Shown: positions 1-14,925, numbered from the stretch's first letter. The stretch: 64,000 bases of DNA from Palleronia aestuarii (GCF_003253995.1 NZ_QKZL01000004.1:62001-126000); one strand, 5' to 3'. Made by a program: numbers and translations. Notes: a model not told the origin generated them from the sequence alone.

Positions 1-476
1 TCGTAGAGTTCGGCGGGCGCGAAGGCGCCGAACGGCAGAGACATCGCCAGCGGATCGAGGATGCGGTGCCATCGATCCTGCGGATCGCGCCACACGAGCG
101 CGTAGAAATCGCCCCCTGCATCGCGGTTGCCGGCCCGCATCCCTGTTGCCGCGGCAAAGGTATGCGCCTCGTAGCGTGCCACGGGCAACAGGATACGCTC
201 GAACGGCACCTCTTGGTGGGATCGCGTCAGATCGAGCGGCCCGAACGGCGACGAGATCTCGAGGAATACGTCGCCATCGGGGATGCGGTGGTCGAGCAGT
301 TCGGGTGTCCAGAATCCGAACGTCGCCAGTTCGCCGTCGTACTGGCCACCCATTGTTCTGGCGATACGCTCATGCGCGTCGAAAGCGGTGGGCGCCGTCG
401 TGAGCGCCAGGCGGCATTTGTTCGCCAGTCCCTCGGCAGCGTTCATGTCCGCGGCGACGCGATCCTTCAATCCCAT
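1..476 (-). CDS. Glycoside hydrolase-like protein, N-terminal part (cut by window edge)
   Basis: The first 158 codons are present and the rest lies beyond base 1. The ATG is preceded by a GGAAGG ribosome site in the 16-base gap after pgm, so it is the last visible gene of the glycogen operon. The sequence begins MGLKDRVAADMN and ends in a stretch (ILDPLAMSLPFG, FAPAELYD) that resembles the linker before the barrel of GH13-type enzymes, following a predicted beta-rich N-terminal domain. My best guess is a glucosylglycerol hydrolase-like or other alpha-amylase-superfamily enzyme. This is recalled similarity only, because no catalytic residue is in view. A link to glycogen or compatible-solute turnover is inferred from the operon. 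Confidence 0.6.
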   Translation of the reverse strand, partial: MGLKDRVAADMNAAEGLANKCRLALTTAPTAFDAHERIARTMGGQYDGELATFGFWTPELLDHRIPDGDVFLEISSPFGPLDLTRSHQEVPFERILLPVARYEAHTFAAATGMRAGNRDAGGDFYALVWRDPQDRWHRILDPLAMSLPFGAFAPAELY

Positions 477-492
477 TCCGTGCGTTCCTTCC

Positions 493-4014
<3,522 letters not shown>

Positions 4015-4018
<4 letters not shown>

Positions 4019-6108
4019 CGGTTCTCGTCGTCCAGGGTGAAGACCGCGACCGCGTTGGCAGGCATCTCGATCGTTCCGCGAGAATGCTCCTCCGTCATGT
4101 CAGGGCGCGTCGTGTCAATCCTCCAGACCCAATCCAGACCTTCCGTGGGTTCGGGCAGTTTCGTCTCGACCGCCTCGCCCGCGTTGAAGACGATGAAGAT
4201 CGCGCTCTCCGTCTCGGCATAGAACGGGGTGCCGCTGGCCATCCGAAGCTCCATCGCGATGCAGTTCAGGCCCGGATCCGTCCAGTCCTCGTCGCGCATC
4301 TCCTCCCCATCGGGACGCCACCAGAACAGGTCCTCGCGCCCATCGACCGCACGCTCGCGGGCATGGAGGAACATCTTCTGCCGCAGGACAGGGTGATCCT
4401 TGCGGAAACGGATCAACAGGCGGGTAAAGGCGTGGAACTCCGGATCGAAGCTCTCCCAGTCGATCCAGCTGATCTCGTTATCCTGGGAATAGGCATTGTT
4501 GTTGCCCGATTGCGAATTACCCGCCTCGTCGCCCGCGAGGAGCATTGGCGTTCCCTGGCTCAACATGAGCGTCGCCATCATGTTGCGCTTGCGCTGCGCA
4601 CGTTCCTCGAGGATCGCTTTCTTGTCCGTCGGACCCTCGACGCCGAGATTATCGGAATAGTTTTCGCCGTGGCCGTCCTTGCCGTCCTCGCCGTTCTCCT
4701 CGTTGTGCTTCTCGTTGTAACTAACGACATCCTCGAGAACGAAGCCATCATGCGCGGTCAGAAGGTTCACAGATGCCGTCGCGGGACGGCCGGAATGGTC
4801 GAACTGCATCGCCGAGCCGGTAAGACGGTCGGCAAGCGCCGGAGCCTCCCCTTCGTCGCCGCGCCAAAAGCGGCGCACGGTGTCGCGGTACTTGTCGTTC
4901 CACTCCATGAAGGGGGGCGGAAAAGCGCCGAGTTGATACCCGCCGGGCCCGATATCCCAAGGCTCCGCGATAAGCTTCACGCGGCTGAGGACCGGATCCT
5001 GCCGGATCGCGTCGAAGAATGCGGCACCGCGATCGAAACCGCCCTCGTTCACCCGTCCTAGAGTAGAACAGAGGTCGAAGCGGAACCCGTCCACATGCAT
5101 CACCTTGACCCAGTATCGCAGCGAATCCATGATCATTCGCAGCACCATCGGGTTGTCCACGTTCATCGTGTTCCCGGTTCCGGTGTCATTGGTATAGTGG
5201 CGCTTGTTTTCCTCGAGACGGTAGTAGCTCGCATTGTCGAGCCCACGGAACGAGAGGGTGGGCCCCATCTCGTTGCCCTCGCAGGTGTGGTTGTAGACCA
5301 CGTCCATGATGACCTCGAGCCCGGCGCTGTGGAACCGCGCGACCATCTGCTGAAACTCATTGATCTGACCGTTCGCCATGTAGCGCGGCTCGGGCGCGAA
5401 GAATCCGAAGGTCTGGTAGCCCCAGTAGTTCGTCAGACCCTTCTCGTGCAGGAAATGGTCGGTCAAGAAAGCCTGCGCCGGCAGAAGTTCGACGGCCGTG
5501 ACCCCGAGATCGGTGAGGTATTCAAGCATCGGATCGGACGACATGGCGAGGAACGTGCCCGGATCATTCACGTCCTTCCTCAGGGCCGTCAGGCCCTTCA
5601 CATGCGCCTCATAGATGACGCTTTGGTGGATCGGCGTGCGCGGCGGCGTGTCGAGACCCCAGGAGAAGGCCGGATCCTCCACCACGCTGCGGGGCATGTA
5701 GGGGGCGGAATCGCGCGGATCGAGCGACAGGTCGAGCTGCTTGTGCCCGACGGTGTACCCCATCAATGCCTCGTTCCAGACCGGATGGCCCGTGAGCCGT
5801 TTGGCGTACGGGTCCATCAAGAGCTTGGCGGGGTTGAACCGATGACCGTTTTCGGGATCGAAGGGTCCGTGGGCCCGAAGGCCGTAATGCTGGCCGGGCC
5901 GCAGGCCGGAGATATAGCCGTACCAGACGTCGCCATCCCGTTCGGGAAGGTCGAACTGATCGAATTCCTCGCCGCTTTCGGCGTCGAAGAGGCACAGAAC
6001 CATCCGCGTGGCGTTTTCCGAGAAGACCGCGAAATTGACGCCGTCTCCGTCGAAGGTCGCGCCGAGCTGGCCCGGACGGCCTTCGCTGATCTGAAACTTG
6101 GATTTCAT
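4015..6108 (-). CDS. glgX: Glycogen debranching enzyme GlgX
   Basis: 697 aa GH13 isoamylase-type enzyme with an N-terminal CBM48 domain (FDGDGVNFAVFSENATRM) followed by the (beta/alpha)8 barrel. It hydrolyses alpha-1,6 branches in phosphorylase-limit glycogen. Barrel motifs include VDGFRFDLCSTLGR (nucleophile Asp), LIAEPWDIG (acid/base Glu) and LTAHDGF. The start at [10 protein letters not shown] is chosen because its ATG overlaps the glgA stop by four bases; an upstream in-frame extension would lie inside glgA. It is followed directly by malQ, the usual functional partner. Confidence 0.95.
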
Positions 6109-7532
6109 AGGGGTCGCACGACGCTCCGATAAAGGTCTAGGTATTGCTCGGCCGACTCCCCCCAACCGACCGGATGGCGCATCGCGTTGCGCACCATCCG
6201 CGACCACGTATCACGATTTCCGCGGAGGACCACCAGTCGTCTCAGCGCATGCGCGAGACTGTCCCTGGATCCGGGCATGAAGGACAATCCCGTGGCGACG
6301 CCCGTCTTCAGCGCGGCGTCGTTCGCGTCGATCACCGTGTCGGCAAGCCCGCCGGTATGGGCCACGACCGGGATCGTGCCGTAGCGAAGCCCGTAGAGCT
6401 GCGTCAGCCCGCAGGGCTCGAACCGCGACGGCACGATGATCGCCTGCCCCCCGGCGATCATCTTGTGGCTCAGTATCTCGTCATAGCCGATCCTGACCGC
6501 AACGCTTTCGTGCGTCGCGGCGGCATCTCTCCACGCCCGTTCAATCCGGGCTTCTCCGGTCCCGAGAAGCGCGATCTGTCCGCCCCGGTCGAGGAAATCC
6601 GGAAGCGCCTCGATAAGCAGGTCGAGGCCCTTCTGCTCGGTCAGCCGCGAGATCACGACCGCGAGCGTTCCATCGTTATCCGGCAGCCCCAGCTCCCGAC
6701 GCAATGCCGTCGTGGCCCGCGCCTTGCCCCGCTCCGTTCGGTAGGAGATCGCGTGATCGTTCTGCGCGGGGTTCCAGGCGGTCTCGTCGATGCCGTTGAG
6801 GATCCCGTGAAGATCATCGGCGCGATGCCGCATGAGCCCGTCGAGGCCCATGCCGAATTCGGGCAGCATCAGTTCGTGGGCATAGGTCGGACTGACCGTC
6901 GAAATCCCGTCGGCCCAGACAAGCCCGGCCTTGAGGAAACTCACGTGCCCCCAATACTCGAACCCCTCGCTGGTGAAATCCGCCGGATCGAGTTCGAGCG
7001 GCTCCATGAGGTCGGCCGCAGCCAACCCCTGGAAGGCGATATTGTGGATCGTCAGGATCGAGGCCACGTCGATCCCGGACTTCTTGAGGTAGTAAGGCAC
7101 GAGCCCGGCCTGCCAATCATGACAATGGACGAGATCGGGGGCCCATCCGGGCAGTAGCCCCCGCGCGATCTCCGCCCCCGCCCGGGCGAGCGCCGCGAAA
7201 CGCTGCGGATTGTCCGGCCAGTCCGTTCCGTCAGGACCGAGGTAGATACCGCCATCGCGGTCGAAGAGATGCGGCGCGTGGAGAACGAACACCCGCAGAC
7301 CCGCGAGTTCCGCGGAGAGTATTTCCGCAGGTCCACCCTGCAACGCATCGAGACGCGCGATCTGACGGTGATCGGTCAGATACGATACGACCTGCGGATA
7401 GCCCGGCAGCAACACCCGCATGTCGACATCGAGCGGCGCGAGCGCGGCGGGCAATGCCCCCGCGACATCGGCCAGACCGCCCGTCTTGACGAGCGGCGCA
7501 CATTCCGAAGCGACCGACAGGACGCGCATCAT
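6105..7532 (-). CDS. glgA: Glycogen synthase (ADP-glucose dependent)
   Basis: 475 aa GT5 glucosyltransferase that extends alpha-1,4 glucan chains from ADP-glucose. The N-terminal ADP-glucose loop [13 protein letters not shown] and the C-terminal donor-site segment [14 protein letters not shown] with Glu and Cys are visible. The start is an ATGATG doublet: the first ATG overlaps the glgC stop by four bases, and the second would give [12 protein letters not shown], the usual mature start for the family. Placement between glgC and glgX fits a single polycistronic unit. Confidence 0.95.
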   Translation of the reverse strand: MMRVLSVASECAPLVKTGGLADVAGALPAALAPLDVDMRVLLPGYPQVVSYLTDHRQIARLDALQGGPAEILSAELAGLRVFVLHAPHLFDRDGGIYLGPDGTDWPDNPQRFAALARAGAEIARGLLPGWAPDLVHCHDWQAGLVPYYLKKSGIDVASILTIHNIAFQGLAAADLMEPLELDPADFTSEGFEYWGHVSFLKAGLVWADGISTVSPTYAHELMLPEFGMGLDGLMRHRADDLHGILNGIDETAWNPAQNDHAISYRTERGKARATTALRRELGLPDNDGTLAVVISRLTEQKGLDLLIEALPDFLDRGGQIALLGTGEARIERAWRDAAATHESVAVRIGYDEILSHKMIAGGQAIIVPSRFEPCGLTQLYGLRYGTIPVVAHTGGLADTVIDANDAALKTGVATGLSFMPGSRDSLAHALRRLVVLRGNRDTWSRMVRNAMRHPVGWGESAEQYLDLYRSVVRPL

Positions 7533-8794
7533 CTGGCGGCGGACCAGGCAGCCACCATCGGCTTGGTGATGAGGGTCACGCCGCCCGGCGACACCTCGAA
7601 GAACTTCGAATCCTCCTCCGGATCCTCGCCGACGACCATTCCCTCCGGAATCTTGACCCCTCGATCGACGATCACGCGGGTGAGCCGTGCGTGGCGTCCG
7701 ACGGTGACGTGAGGCAACACGACGGCCTGCTCTAGCTGCGCGAAAGAGTTCGTATGGACATGGGTGAACAGGAGGGACTGGCGGATTTCCGTCCCCGACA
7801 CGATGCACCCGCCCGAGACGAGAGAGGAGATCGCGATACCGCGGCGATCCGCTTCGTCGTGGATGAACTTGGCGGGCGGCGCTGTCTCCTGGTAGGTCCA
7901 GATCGGCCAGTTCGTGTCCCAGAGATCGAGTTCCGGGTCGAAATTCGTCAGGTCGATATTGGCGCGCCAGTAGGCATCCAGGGTCCCCACGTCGCGCCAA
8001 TAGGCCGACGCCCCTTCGGCGTGACGCACGCAGCTTTCGGTGAACCGATGCGCCTGCGCGCGGCCGTTCTCGACGATGTGGGGAATGATGTCGCCGCCGA
8101 AATCATGCTTGCTTTGCACCTGGTCGGCATCCTCGCGCAGCATCTCTCGAAGGAACGACCATTTGAAGACGTAGATGCCCATCGATGCAAGGGTCTGCGT
8201 GTCGTCGCCGGGCATGCCGGGCGGATCGGCAGGCTTCTCGAGGAAGGACGTGATGCGCAGGTCGTCATCGACAGCCATCACGCCGAAGGCGGAGGCCTCC
8301 TCCCGCGGCACGGTCAGGCAACCGACGGTGACGTCTGCGCCGGTCTCTACGTGTTCCGCGATCATCATCTCGTAATCCATCTTGTAGATGTGATCGCCGG
8401 CGAGGATCAGGATGTACTCGATCCCGTAGCTGTCGATGATGTCGATGTTCTGCGTGACCGCGTCCGCGGTGCCGACGTACCACTTGTCCTCCGACACCCT
8501 CTGGGAGGCCGGCAGGATGTCGAGATACTCGTTGCGCTCCGCCTGGAAGAAGGACCAGCCGCGCTGGCAGTGCCGGATCAGGGAATGAGCCTTGTACTGG
8601 GTCGCGATGGCCATCTTGCGAATGCCCGAGTTCAGAGCGTTCGACAGCGCGAAATCCACGATCCGGGTCTTGCCTCCGAAATAGACGGCGGGCTTGGCGC
8701 GATTGTCGGTCAGTTGCTTGAGCCGGCTCCCGCGTCCACCAGCGAGAACAAAGGCCATCGACCTCGTGGACAGCCTGTCATTCGGTTTCTCCAT
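7529..8794 (-). CDS. glgC: Glucose-1-phosphate adenylyltransferase
   Basis: 421 aa, full length. It makes ADP-glucose from ATP and glucose-1-phosphate, the committed and allosterically regulated step of glycogen synthesis. The nucleotide loop [21 protein letters not shown] and the activator-site region [15 protein letters not shown] near the N terminus are diagnostic, and a left-handed beta-helix domain follows at the C terminus. A GGAGGGG site precedes the ATG. The gene is separated from glgB by 49 bases and overlaps glgA. Confidence 0.96.
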   Translation of the reverse strand: MEKPNDRLSTRSMAFVLAGGRGSRLKQLTDNRAKPAVYFGGKTRIVDFALSNALNSGIRKMAIATQYKAHSLIRHCQRGWSFFQAERNEYLDILPASQRVSEDKWYVGTADAVTQNIDIIDSYGIEYILILAGDHIYKMDYEMMIAEHVETGADVTVGCLTVPREEASAFGVMAVDDDLRITSFLEKPADPPGMPGDDTQTLASMGIYVFKWSFLREMLREDADQVQSKHDFGGDIIPHIVENGRAQAHRFTESCVRHAEGASAYWRDVGTLDAYWRANIDLTNFDPELDLWDTNWPIWTYQETAPPAKFIHDEADRRGIAISSLVSGGCIVSGTEIRQSLLFTHVHTNSFAQLEQAVVLPHVTVGRHARLTRVIVDRGVKIPEGMVVGEDPEEDSKFFEVSPGGVTLITKPMVAAWSAAR

Positions 8795-8843
8795 CTCGTC
8801 CGTCCCCTCCCGGTTTGATTTTTATTTGAGGCGCCGTTGCAGT

Positions 8844-11048
8844 TCAGGCGTCCCTGATCAAAATCTGCGTGCTCAGCGGCGGAAGGTAAAGCGTGGAGGA
8901 TGCGGGCTGGCCTTGGTAGCCGTCCCCGGACGCGGTGATGGCGCCCATGTTCCCACGATCTCCCCCGCCGTAGATCCCGGCATCCGTGTTCAACGCCTCC
9001 CGCCAGCGCCCTTCCGCGGGCAGTCCCATGCGGTAATCCACACGTTCGACCGGCGTCATGTTGCAGATCACGGCCACGTCCGGATCCGGCCCGCCCGAGC
9101 GCCGCACCCACGAGAAGATCGATTGCTGGGCATCGCCGCCCTCGATCCACTGGAACCCCGAGGGATCGCAATCGAGTGCGTGCAGAGCCGGCGTGGCGCG
9201 ATAGAGCGTGTTGAGATCGCGGACCAGCCGCTGGATCCCCGCATGACGCGGATCGTCGAGAAGGTCCCACCGAAGCTGGGCGTTATGGTTCCATTCCTGC
9301 GGCTGTGCGAACTCGCAGCCCATGAAGAGAAGCTTCTTGCCGGGATGACCCCACATGAACCCGTAATAGGCTCGAAGATTGGCGAACTTCTCCGCCTCGT
9401 CGCCGGGCATCTTGCCGAGCATGGAGCCTTTGCCGTGGACAACCTCGTCGTGGCTGATCGGCAGGATGAAGTTCTCCGTGAAGGCGTAATGGATCCCGAA
9501 GGTCATCTGGTTGTGGTGATACTGTCGGTAGATCGGCTCTTCGCCCATGTACCGCAGGGTGTCGTTCATCCAGCCCATGTTCCACTTGAAGCCGAACCCG
9601 AGGCCGCCTGCATCGACAGGGCGCGAGACGCCCGGAAAGGATGTCGATTCCTCGGCGACCGTCATGATGCCAGGCGCATCGCCGTAGGCCGCGATATTCG
9701 CCTTCTGAAGCATCGCGATCGCCTCGTAATTCTCGCGCCCGCCATCCTTGTTCGGCACCCACTCGCCTTCCTTGCGGGAGTAGTCGCGATAGAGCATCGA
9801 GGCCACGGCGTCGACGCGAAGGCCATCGACGTGGTATTCGTCGAGCCAGTAGAGCGCGTTCGACACGAGGAAGTTCGACACTTCCGTACGGCCGTAATTG
9901 TAGATCAGCGTGTTCCAATCCTGATGGAAGCCCTCGCGCGGATCGGCATGTTCGTAAAGATGGGTCCCGTCGAAGAGGCCGAGCCCGTGCGGATCGGCCG
10001 GGAAGTGGCCCGGAACCCAGTCGAGCAGGAGGCCGATCCCCTTCTGGTGCGCCGCCTCCACGAGATTGCGAAATTCGTGCGGTTTGCCGTGACGGATCGT
10101 CGGCGCGAAAAGCCCGACGGGCTGGTAGCCCCATGACCCGTCGAAGGGGAATTCGCTGATCGGGAGCAATTCGATATGGGTGAAACCCATGTCGTGGACG
10201 TAGCTGACCAACTCCTCCGCCGCTTCCTGGTAGGAGAGCGACCGTCCGCCCTCTTCCATCCGCCGCCGCCAGGACGGAAGGTGCACCTCGTAGATGGAGA
10301 TCGGCGCCGTGCGGCTGTTGCGGCCGTTCCGCTCCGACATCCAAGCATCGTCCTGCCAGCCGTAGCCGGAGATGTCGCGCACGATCGAGGCGTTCTCGGG
10401 CGGATGCTGCGAGCCGAAACCGACGGGGTCGGATTTCAGCGGCTGCATCGTCCCATCGGGGCCGAGGATCTCGTACTTGTACGCCTCTCCCTCGCCGATA
10501 TTCGGCACGAAGATCTCCCATACACCCGTCGCGCCGCGGCGGCGCATCGGGTGGCGGCGCCCGTCCCAGTGATTGAAAGGGCCGACGACGGAGACGCGCT
10601 GCGCATTCGGTGCCCAGACGGCGAAGTGAGTGCCGTACTGGCCCTCATGCTGAAGCACATGCGCGCCGAGCACCGTCCAGATGCGCTGATGCGTGCCCTC
10701 GCCCAGGAGATACTCGTCAAGTTCGCCGATCACCGTGTCGAAGCGGAAGGCGTCCTCGAACTCCCACTCGCTCCCGTTCGCGATGCCCTTGAGCCAGTAA
10801 TGCCCGTCACCCGGGACCTCGCCGGAGAAGACCGCCGCGCCCTCGACGACCCGTTCGAGCGGATGGCTTCCGCTCTCCGTCATCGCCATCATCCGCTCCG
10901 CCCCCGGATCGAAGCAGGTCACGTACCGGACGCCGTCCGCGTGGTGCGGCCCCAGAACGGCGAAGGGATCGAGATGCCGGCCCTCGTGCAGGGCCCAGGC
11001 ATCGTCGGAGGATATGGCGGGAGGCGTGGCGGCTTTGTGCTGTGTCAT
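8844..11048 (-). CDS. glgB: 1,4-alpha-glucan branching enzyme
   Basis: 734 aa GH13 enzyme that introduces alpha-1,6 branches. It has the long bacterial architecture: an N1 domain (residues 1 to about 110), a CBM48 domain ([23 protein letters not shown]), the catalytic barrel and a C-terminal beta domain. Catalytic motifs are [13 protein letters not shown] (nucleophile), [12 protein letters not shown] (acid/base) and [14 protein letters not shown]. The ATG begins [10 protein letters not shown]. It lies 61 bases downstream of glgP and 49 upstream of glgC, so it is probably cotranscribed. Confidence 0.96.
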   Translation of the reverse strand: MTQHKAATPPAISSDDAWALHEGRHLDPFAVLGPHHADGVRYVTCFDPGAERMMAMTESGSHPLERVVEGAAVFSGEVPGDGHYWLKGIANGSEWEFEDAFRFDTVIGELDEYLLGEGTHQRIWTVLGAHVLQHEGQYGTHFAVWAPNAQRVSVVGPFNHWDGRRHPMRRRGATGVWEIFVPNIGEGEAYKYEILGPDGTMQPLKSDPVGFGSQHPPENASIVRDISGYGWQDDAWMSERNGRNSRTAPISIYEVHLPSWRRRMEEGGRSLSYQEAAEELVSYVHDMGFTHIELLPISEFPFDGSWGYQPVGLFAPTIRHGKPHEFRNLVEAAHQKGIGLLLDWVPGHFPADPHGLGLFDGTHLYEHADPREGFHQDWNTLIYNYGRTEVSNFLVSNALYWLDEYHVDGLRVDAVASMLYRDYSRKEGEWVPNKDGGRENYEAIAMLQKANIAAYGDAPGIMTVAEESTSFPGVSRPVDAGGLGFGFKWNMGWMNDTLRYMGEEPIYRQYHHNQMTFGIHYAFTENFILPISHDEVVHGKGSMLGKMPGDEAEKFANLRAYYGFMWGHPGKKLLFMGCEFAQPQEWNHNAQLRWDLLDDPRHAGIQRLVRDLNTLYRATPALHALDCDPSGFQWIEGGDAQQSIFSWVRRSGGPDPDVAVICNMTPVERVDYRMGLPAEGRWREALNTDAGIYGGGDRGNMGAITASGDGYQGQPASSTLYLPPLSTQILIRDA

Positions 11049-11109
11049 GAAGGCTCAGGCTACTCTCTCTGTCTCCCGACACAAGCGCCGCCTCCCGCGT
11101 GTGGTTCCT

Positions 11110-13476
11110 CTATTCCGCCGCGATCGCGCGTGCGTGCCAAATATCGTCCATGTAACCCCGGATCGTCCGGTCGGAGGAGAACCAACCGGATCGCGCCGTA
11201 TTCAGGACTGCCATGCGGATCCACGCGTCACGGTCGCGATAGGCGGTCTCGACATCCCGCTGCGCCCGGTAGAAATCCGTGAAGTCGGATGCGACGAGGA
11301 AATAGTCGTGACCGCTTACGTTATCCACGATCCCCTCGAAGCCCTCGCCGAACGTGCCCGACCGCACCGCATCGAGCGCGCGCGCCAGCCGCGGGTCTGC
11401 TTCGATCGCCTGTGCCGCATGACCCTCTACCGCGCGGCGCGCTACCACTTCGGACGCGTCCATGCCGAAGAGGAAGAAGTTCTCCGCTCCCACGAGGTTG
11501 CGGATCTCCACGTTGGCCCCGTCGAGCGTGCCGATGGTCAAGGCGCCGTTCAGCGAGAACTTCATGTTGCCCGTCCCGGACGCCTCCTTCCCGGCGGTCG
11601 AGATCTGCTCGGACAGCTCCGCCGCGGGGATGAGGCGCTCGGCCAGTGTCACGTTGTAATTGGCGGGATAGGCCACCTTCAGGAGATGCGACGTATCGGG
11701 ATCGGCGTTGATCTTGTCCGCGACCGCGTTGATGAGGTGGATGATCTCCTTGGCGAAGAAATAGCCGGGCGCGGCCTTGCCGCCGAAAATCTTCACGCGG
11801 GGAACCCAGTCCCCCTGGGGATCGTCGCGGATCGCCTGCCAGAGCGCGATGGTCTCGAGAATATTGAGGTGCTGGCGCTTGTATTCGTGGATGCGCTTGA
11901 TCTGCACGTCGAACATCGCATCCGGATCCACCGGCATGTCGCGCTCGGAGAAATACTGGGCGAGATCGGCCTTGTTGGCCCGCTTGGCGGCATCGAAGCG
12001 CTCGCGGAACGCCGCGTCGTCGGCCAGCGGCACGAGCTTCTCGAGCTGTTCGAGATCCTCGATCCACGCGTCGCCGATCGCCTCCGTGATCAGGCCGGAC
12101 AGCCGGGGATTGGCAGCCTGTACCCAGCGGCGCGGCGTCACCCCGTTCGTCTGGTTCACGATCCGCTCGGGATGAAGACGGTGCAGTTCCTCGAAGACGG
12201 TCTTCTTCATGAGGTCGGTGTGAAGCGCGGAGACGCCGTTGACCTTGTGCGCCATGCCGAAGGCGAGCGGCCCCATGAGGACGTCGCCGTCGCCCCGCAT
12301 CGCGACCTTCCGGTCGGGATGGGACCTCTGGTGGTCCGCGTCGATGGCCTCGATGAGCTGCATGTGGCGCGGAAGAAGGTCCCACATCAGCCCCTCCGAC
12401 CACCGCTCGAGCGCCTCGGGCAGAAGCGTGTGGTTGGTGTAACTGAGGCAGTTCCGCGCGATCGCGATCGCGTCCTCGAGCGCAAGGTTCTGCTCGTCGT
12501 GGAGCAGCCGGACGAGCTCCGGCCCGGCGATCGCGGGATGCGTGTCGTTGAGCTGGATCGCCACCTTTTTCGGCAGAAGGTTCAGATCGCTGTACTCGCT
12601 CTTGAAACGCCGCAGGATGTCGCGCAGGGACGCCGCCGTGAAAAAGAACTCCTGCTTCAGGCGCAGTCGTTTCCCCTCGTCCGTCGTGTCGTCCGGATAG
12701 AGCACGCGGCTGATCGTGCGGGCCAGCGCCTCCGCCTCGGCCGCACCGTAGAAATCGCCCGCGTTGAACCGGCCGAGGTCGAACATGTTCTCGGGCTTCG
12801 CCGCCCAGAGCCGGAGCGTGTTGGCCCAGCGCCCCTGCCAGCCGATGATCGGCGTGTCGTAGGCTTCAGCGATCACCGCTTCGGACGGGGTCCAGACCGC
12901 GCGTCCGTGCTCGTCCCGTACCTCGCCGCCGAAACCGATGCGGAACGCAGATTCGGGGCGTTCGAACTCCCAGGCATGGATCTGGTTCAGCCAGTCCTCC
13001 GGCGCCTCCATCTGCCGCCCCTCGTGGAAGCTCTGCTTGAAAAGGCCGTGTTCGTAGCGGATGCCGTAACCGTAGGCCGGGCAACCGATGGTCGACATGG
13101 ATTCGAGAAAGCACGCCGCGAGCCGGCCAAGGCCGCCATTGCCGAGCGCCGCGTCGGGCTCGTCGGACAGAACGTCCTTAAGATCGAAACCCAGTTCGTC
13201 GAAGATCGCGTCGGCCTGATCCATCAGGCCGAGATTGACCGTGGCATCCTCGAGAAGCCGCCCGATCAGGAATTCCATCGACAGGTAGTAGACGCGCTTG
13301 GCCTGGCGCGCATAGGCGGTCCGCGTCGAGGCAAACCACGGATCGACGATCCGGTCCCGGACCGCGAAGCTCAGCGCGAGACGCCAATCCGTTCTCTGCG
13401 CATGCGCTTCGTCCTTGCCGAGGGAATATTTTAGATGCCGCAGGATATCGTCGCGGAAGCCATTCGTGGCGCTCAT
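11110..13476 (-). CDS. glgP: Glycogen/starch/alpha-glucan phosphorylase
   Basis: 788 aa GT35 enzyme that releases glucose-1-phosphate from glycogen chain ends. The pyridoxal-phosphate lysine lies in EASGTGNMKFSLNG, and the N-terminal catalytic region contains YYLSMEFLIGRLL and ALGNGGLGRLAACF. The start at MSATNGFRDD is supported by an AAGG site eight bases upstream and matches the family N terminus; the 27 extra residues of the longer frame are low-complexity and unlikely to be translated. It is the first gene of the glg operon, so the promoter should lie in 13477-13630. Confidence 0.94.
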   Translation of the reverse strand: MSATNGFRDDILRHLKYSLGKDEAHAQRTDWRLALSFAVRDRIVDPWFASTRTAYARQAKRVYYLSMEFLIGRLLEDATVNLGLMDQADAIFDELGFDLKDVLSDEPDAALGNGGLGRLAACFLESMSTIGCPAYGYGIRYEHGLFKQSFHEGRQMEAPEDWLNQIHAWEFERPESAFRIGFGGEVRDEHGRAVWTPSEAVIAEAYDTPIIGWQGRWANTLRLWAAKPENMFDLGRFNAGDFYGAAEAEALARTISRVLYPDDTTDEGKRLRLKQEFFFTAASLRDILRRFKSEYSDLNLLPKKVAIQLNDTHPAIAGPELVRLLHDEQNLALEDAIAIARNCLSYTNHTLLPEALERWSEGLMWDLLPRHMQLIEAIDADHQRSHPDRKVAMRGDGDVLMGPLAFGMAHKVNGVSALHTDLMKKTVFEELHRLHPERIVNQTNGVTPRRWVQAANPRLSGLITEAIGDAWIEDLEQLEKLVPLADDAAFRERFDAAKRANKADLAQYFSERDMPVDPDAMFDVQIKRIHEYKRQHLNILETIALWQAIRDDPQGDWVPRVKIFGGKAAPGYFFAKEIIHLINAVADKINADPDTSHLLKVAYPANYNVTLAERLIPAAELSEQISTAGKEASGTGNMKFSLNGALTIGTLDGANVEIRNLVGAENFFLFGMDASEVVARRAVEGHAAQAIEADPRLARALDAVRSGTFGEGFEGIVDNVSGHDYFLVASDFTDFYRAQRDVETAYRDRDAWIRMAVLNTARSGWFSSDRTIRGYMDDIWHARAIAAE

Positions 13477-13611
13477 GGGTCTACCTTGCTTGGGGCGCCT
13501 GTCAGGCGCGTCTGGAGGATGAGCCGTTTCCGACCGCAGGGCACTCCGCGTTTGCAATGGTTCACGATGCCTGACAAGCGAATATGATCAACAAAGCATA
13601 ATCGCCCTTAG

Positions 13612-13628
13612 CGGGAAATGATTTCCCG
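13612..13628. terminator. Hairpin between the esterase gene and glgP
   Basis: A seven-base-pair inverted repeat, CGGGAAA and TTTCCCG around TGA. It sits 3 to 19 bases past the esterase stop and upstream of glgP. On the plus strand it is followed by TTTT; on the minus strand, the direction of transcription here, a T-run is lacking. It may end esterase transcription weakly or lie in the glgP upstream control region. The rest of 13477-13630 is relatively AT-rich and presumably holds the glg promoter, but I cannot assign boxes. Confidence 0.4.
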
Positions 13629-13630
13629 TT

Positions 13631-14299
13631 TTACACCTCTAAGTCAAGCTTCTCGCGCAGGAACGCCAATGCCACGCTGAGCCCGTCGGGCGCGATCCCG
13701 TGCGCGGTTCCCTTCGACACATGCGCGAAGACATCCAGTCCCGCATCCTGCAACGCCTGTGCAGCCTCCGGGAGCGAGGCTGGCGGCACGACCTCGTCCT
13801 GATCGCCGTGAATGAGGAGAACGGGCGGCCGCGACACGACCTCCGATGCGAGCGCCTCTGGCCGCAGGAGCCGGCCGGAGAACCCGACGAGCGCACCCAC
13901 GGGCCGGCTGCGGCGAAGCGCCACGTGCAGCGCGATCATCGTGCCTTGCGAGAACCCGACGAGAACGAGCCGGTCGGCGGCGATCCCCTCCTCCTCCAGG
14001 ACCGCGTCGAGATAGGCGTCGAGATCGGCCGCCGCCGCATCCATCGCGAGGTCCGCCGCGGCCGGATCCGATCCGTCGAGCCAGGGAATGGGAAACCATT
14101 GAAAACCCATCGGGTTCATCGCCGAGCGCTCCGGCGCGTCCGGCGCGAGGAACACGGTGTCCGGCAGATGCGGCGCAAGCGGTTCCGCAAGCCCGAGAAG
14201 GTCGGCGCCATCCGCCCCGTACCCGTGGAGGAAGACGAGCACCGATCCGGTCCGGCCCGATGCGGGGCCTCGTCGCTTGCTGTCCAGGATACGCGTCAT
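13631..14299 (-). CDS. Alpha/beta hydrolase, phospholipase/carboxylesterase family
   Basis: 222 aa single-domain serine hydrolase. The oxyanion region VFLHGYGADGADL near residue 25, the nucleophile elbow GFSQG near residue 119, the acid in HGDQDEVVP and the His in TAHGI give a complete triad. It belongs to the family of small carboxylesterases and acyl-protein thioesterase-like enzymes; the natural substrate is unknown. The ATG overlaps the stop of the DNA glycosylase by four bases, so it is translated from the cbiD-cobK unit despite no obvious link to cobalamin. Confidence 0.85.
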   Translation of the reverse strand: MTRILDSKRRGPASGRTGSVLVFLHGYGADGADLLGLAEPLAPHLPDTVFLAPDAPERSAMNPMGFQWFPIPWLDGSDPAAADLAMDAAAADLDAYLDAVLEEEGIAADRLVLVGFSQGTMIALHVALRRSRPVGALVGFSGRLLRPEALASEVVSRPPVLLIHGDQDEVVPPASLPEAAQALQDAGLDVFAHVSKGTAHGIAPDGLSVALAFLREKLDLEV

Positions 14300-14925
14300 C
14301 TGACCCCCTCACGGTTCTTGGCCTGCGCGTAGTAGGCCCATAGACCCCGCGCCGCAACGCCCCGCCAGGGCCGCCAGGGCTCCGCCATCTTCCGCAGCGC
14401 CCCCTCTCCCGGTCGCGCGGGCAGATCGAAGAGGAGCCGCGCGCCTTCCTGCAGGGCGAGATCTCCGGCGGGAAACGCATCGGCCCGGCCGAGCGCGAAG
14501 AGGGCATAGATCTCCGCAGTCCAGCGCCCGATTCCCGGCACCGTCACGAGCGTCGCGACGATCTCGTCCGTGGGCGCGGACGCGAGCGCGTCGAAATCGA
14601 TCCCAGCTTCCGCCAGCGCTCGAAGATAGCGCGCCTTGGGTCGGCTGAGCCCGCAGGCCCGCAGCGCGTCATCATCGGCCTCGAGGATGCGCGCGGGATC
14701 GTGGAACCCCGCCGCCTCGACCCGTCCTCCGATCGCGGCGGCCGAGGCGACGCTTACCTGCTGGCTCACGATGGCGTCGACGAGGGCGGCAAAGCCCGCC
14801 GGACGGAGCCGCGTGGGCCAGGGCCCCGTGACGGCGCGCGCCCGGGCGAAGCGTGGGTCCAGCCGCGACAGCCATTGTTCCCCTTTGGCCACACAAGGAA
14901 GGCCGACGATCACGCGCTCATCCAA
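14296..14925 (-). CDS. DNA-3-methyladenine glycosylase, HhH-GPD family (AlkA-like)
   Basis: 209 aa base-excision repair glycosylase that removes alkylated bases. The helix-hairpin-helix VPGIGRWTAEIYALF and the catalytic Asp region FPAGDLAL mark the HhH-GPD superfamily; AIVSQQVSVASA is the conserved N-terminal helix. It is shorter than E. coli AlkA because it lacks the N-terminal domain. No ATG fits: the frame opens with a TTG at 14925, and a GTG at 14913 is an alternative start. It overlaps the end of cobK and the start of the esterase, so the three genes look coupled. Confidence 0.85.
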   Translation of the reverse strand: MDERVIVGLPCVAKGEQWLSRLDPRFARARAVTGPWPTRLRPAGFAALVDAIVSQQVSVASAAAIGGRVEAAGFHDPARILEADDDALRACGLSRPKARYLRALAEAGIDFDALASAPTDEIVATLVTVPGIGRWTAEIYALFALGRADAFPAGDLALQEGARLLFDLPARPGEGALRKMAEPWRPWRGVAARGLWAYYAQAKNREGVR

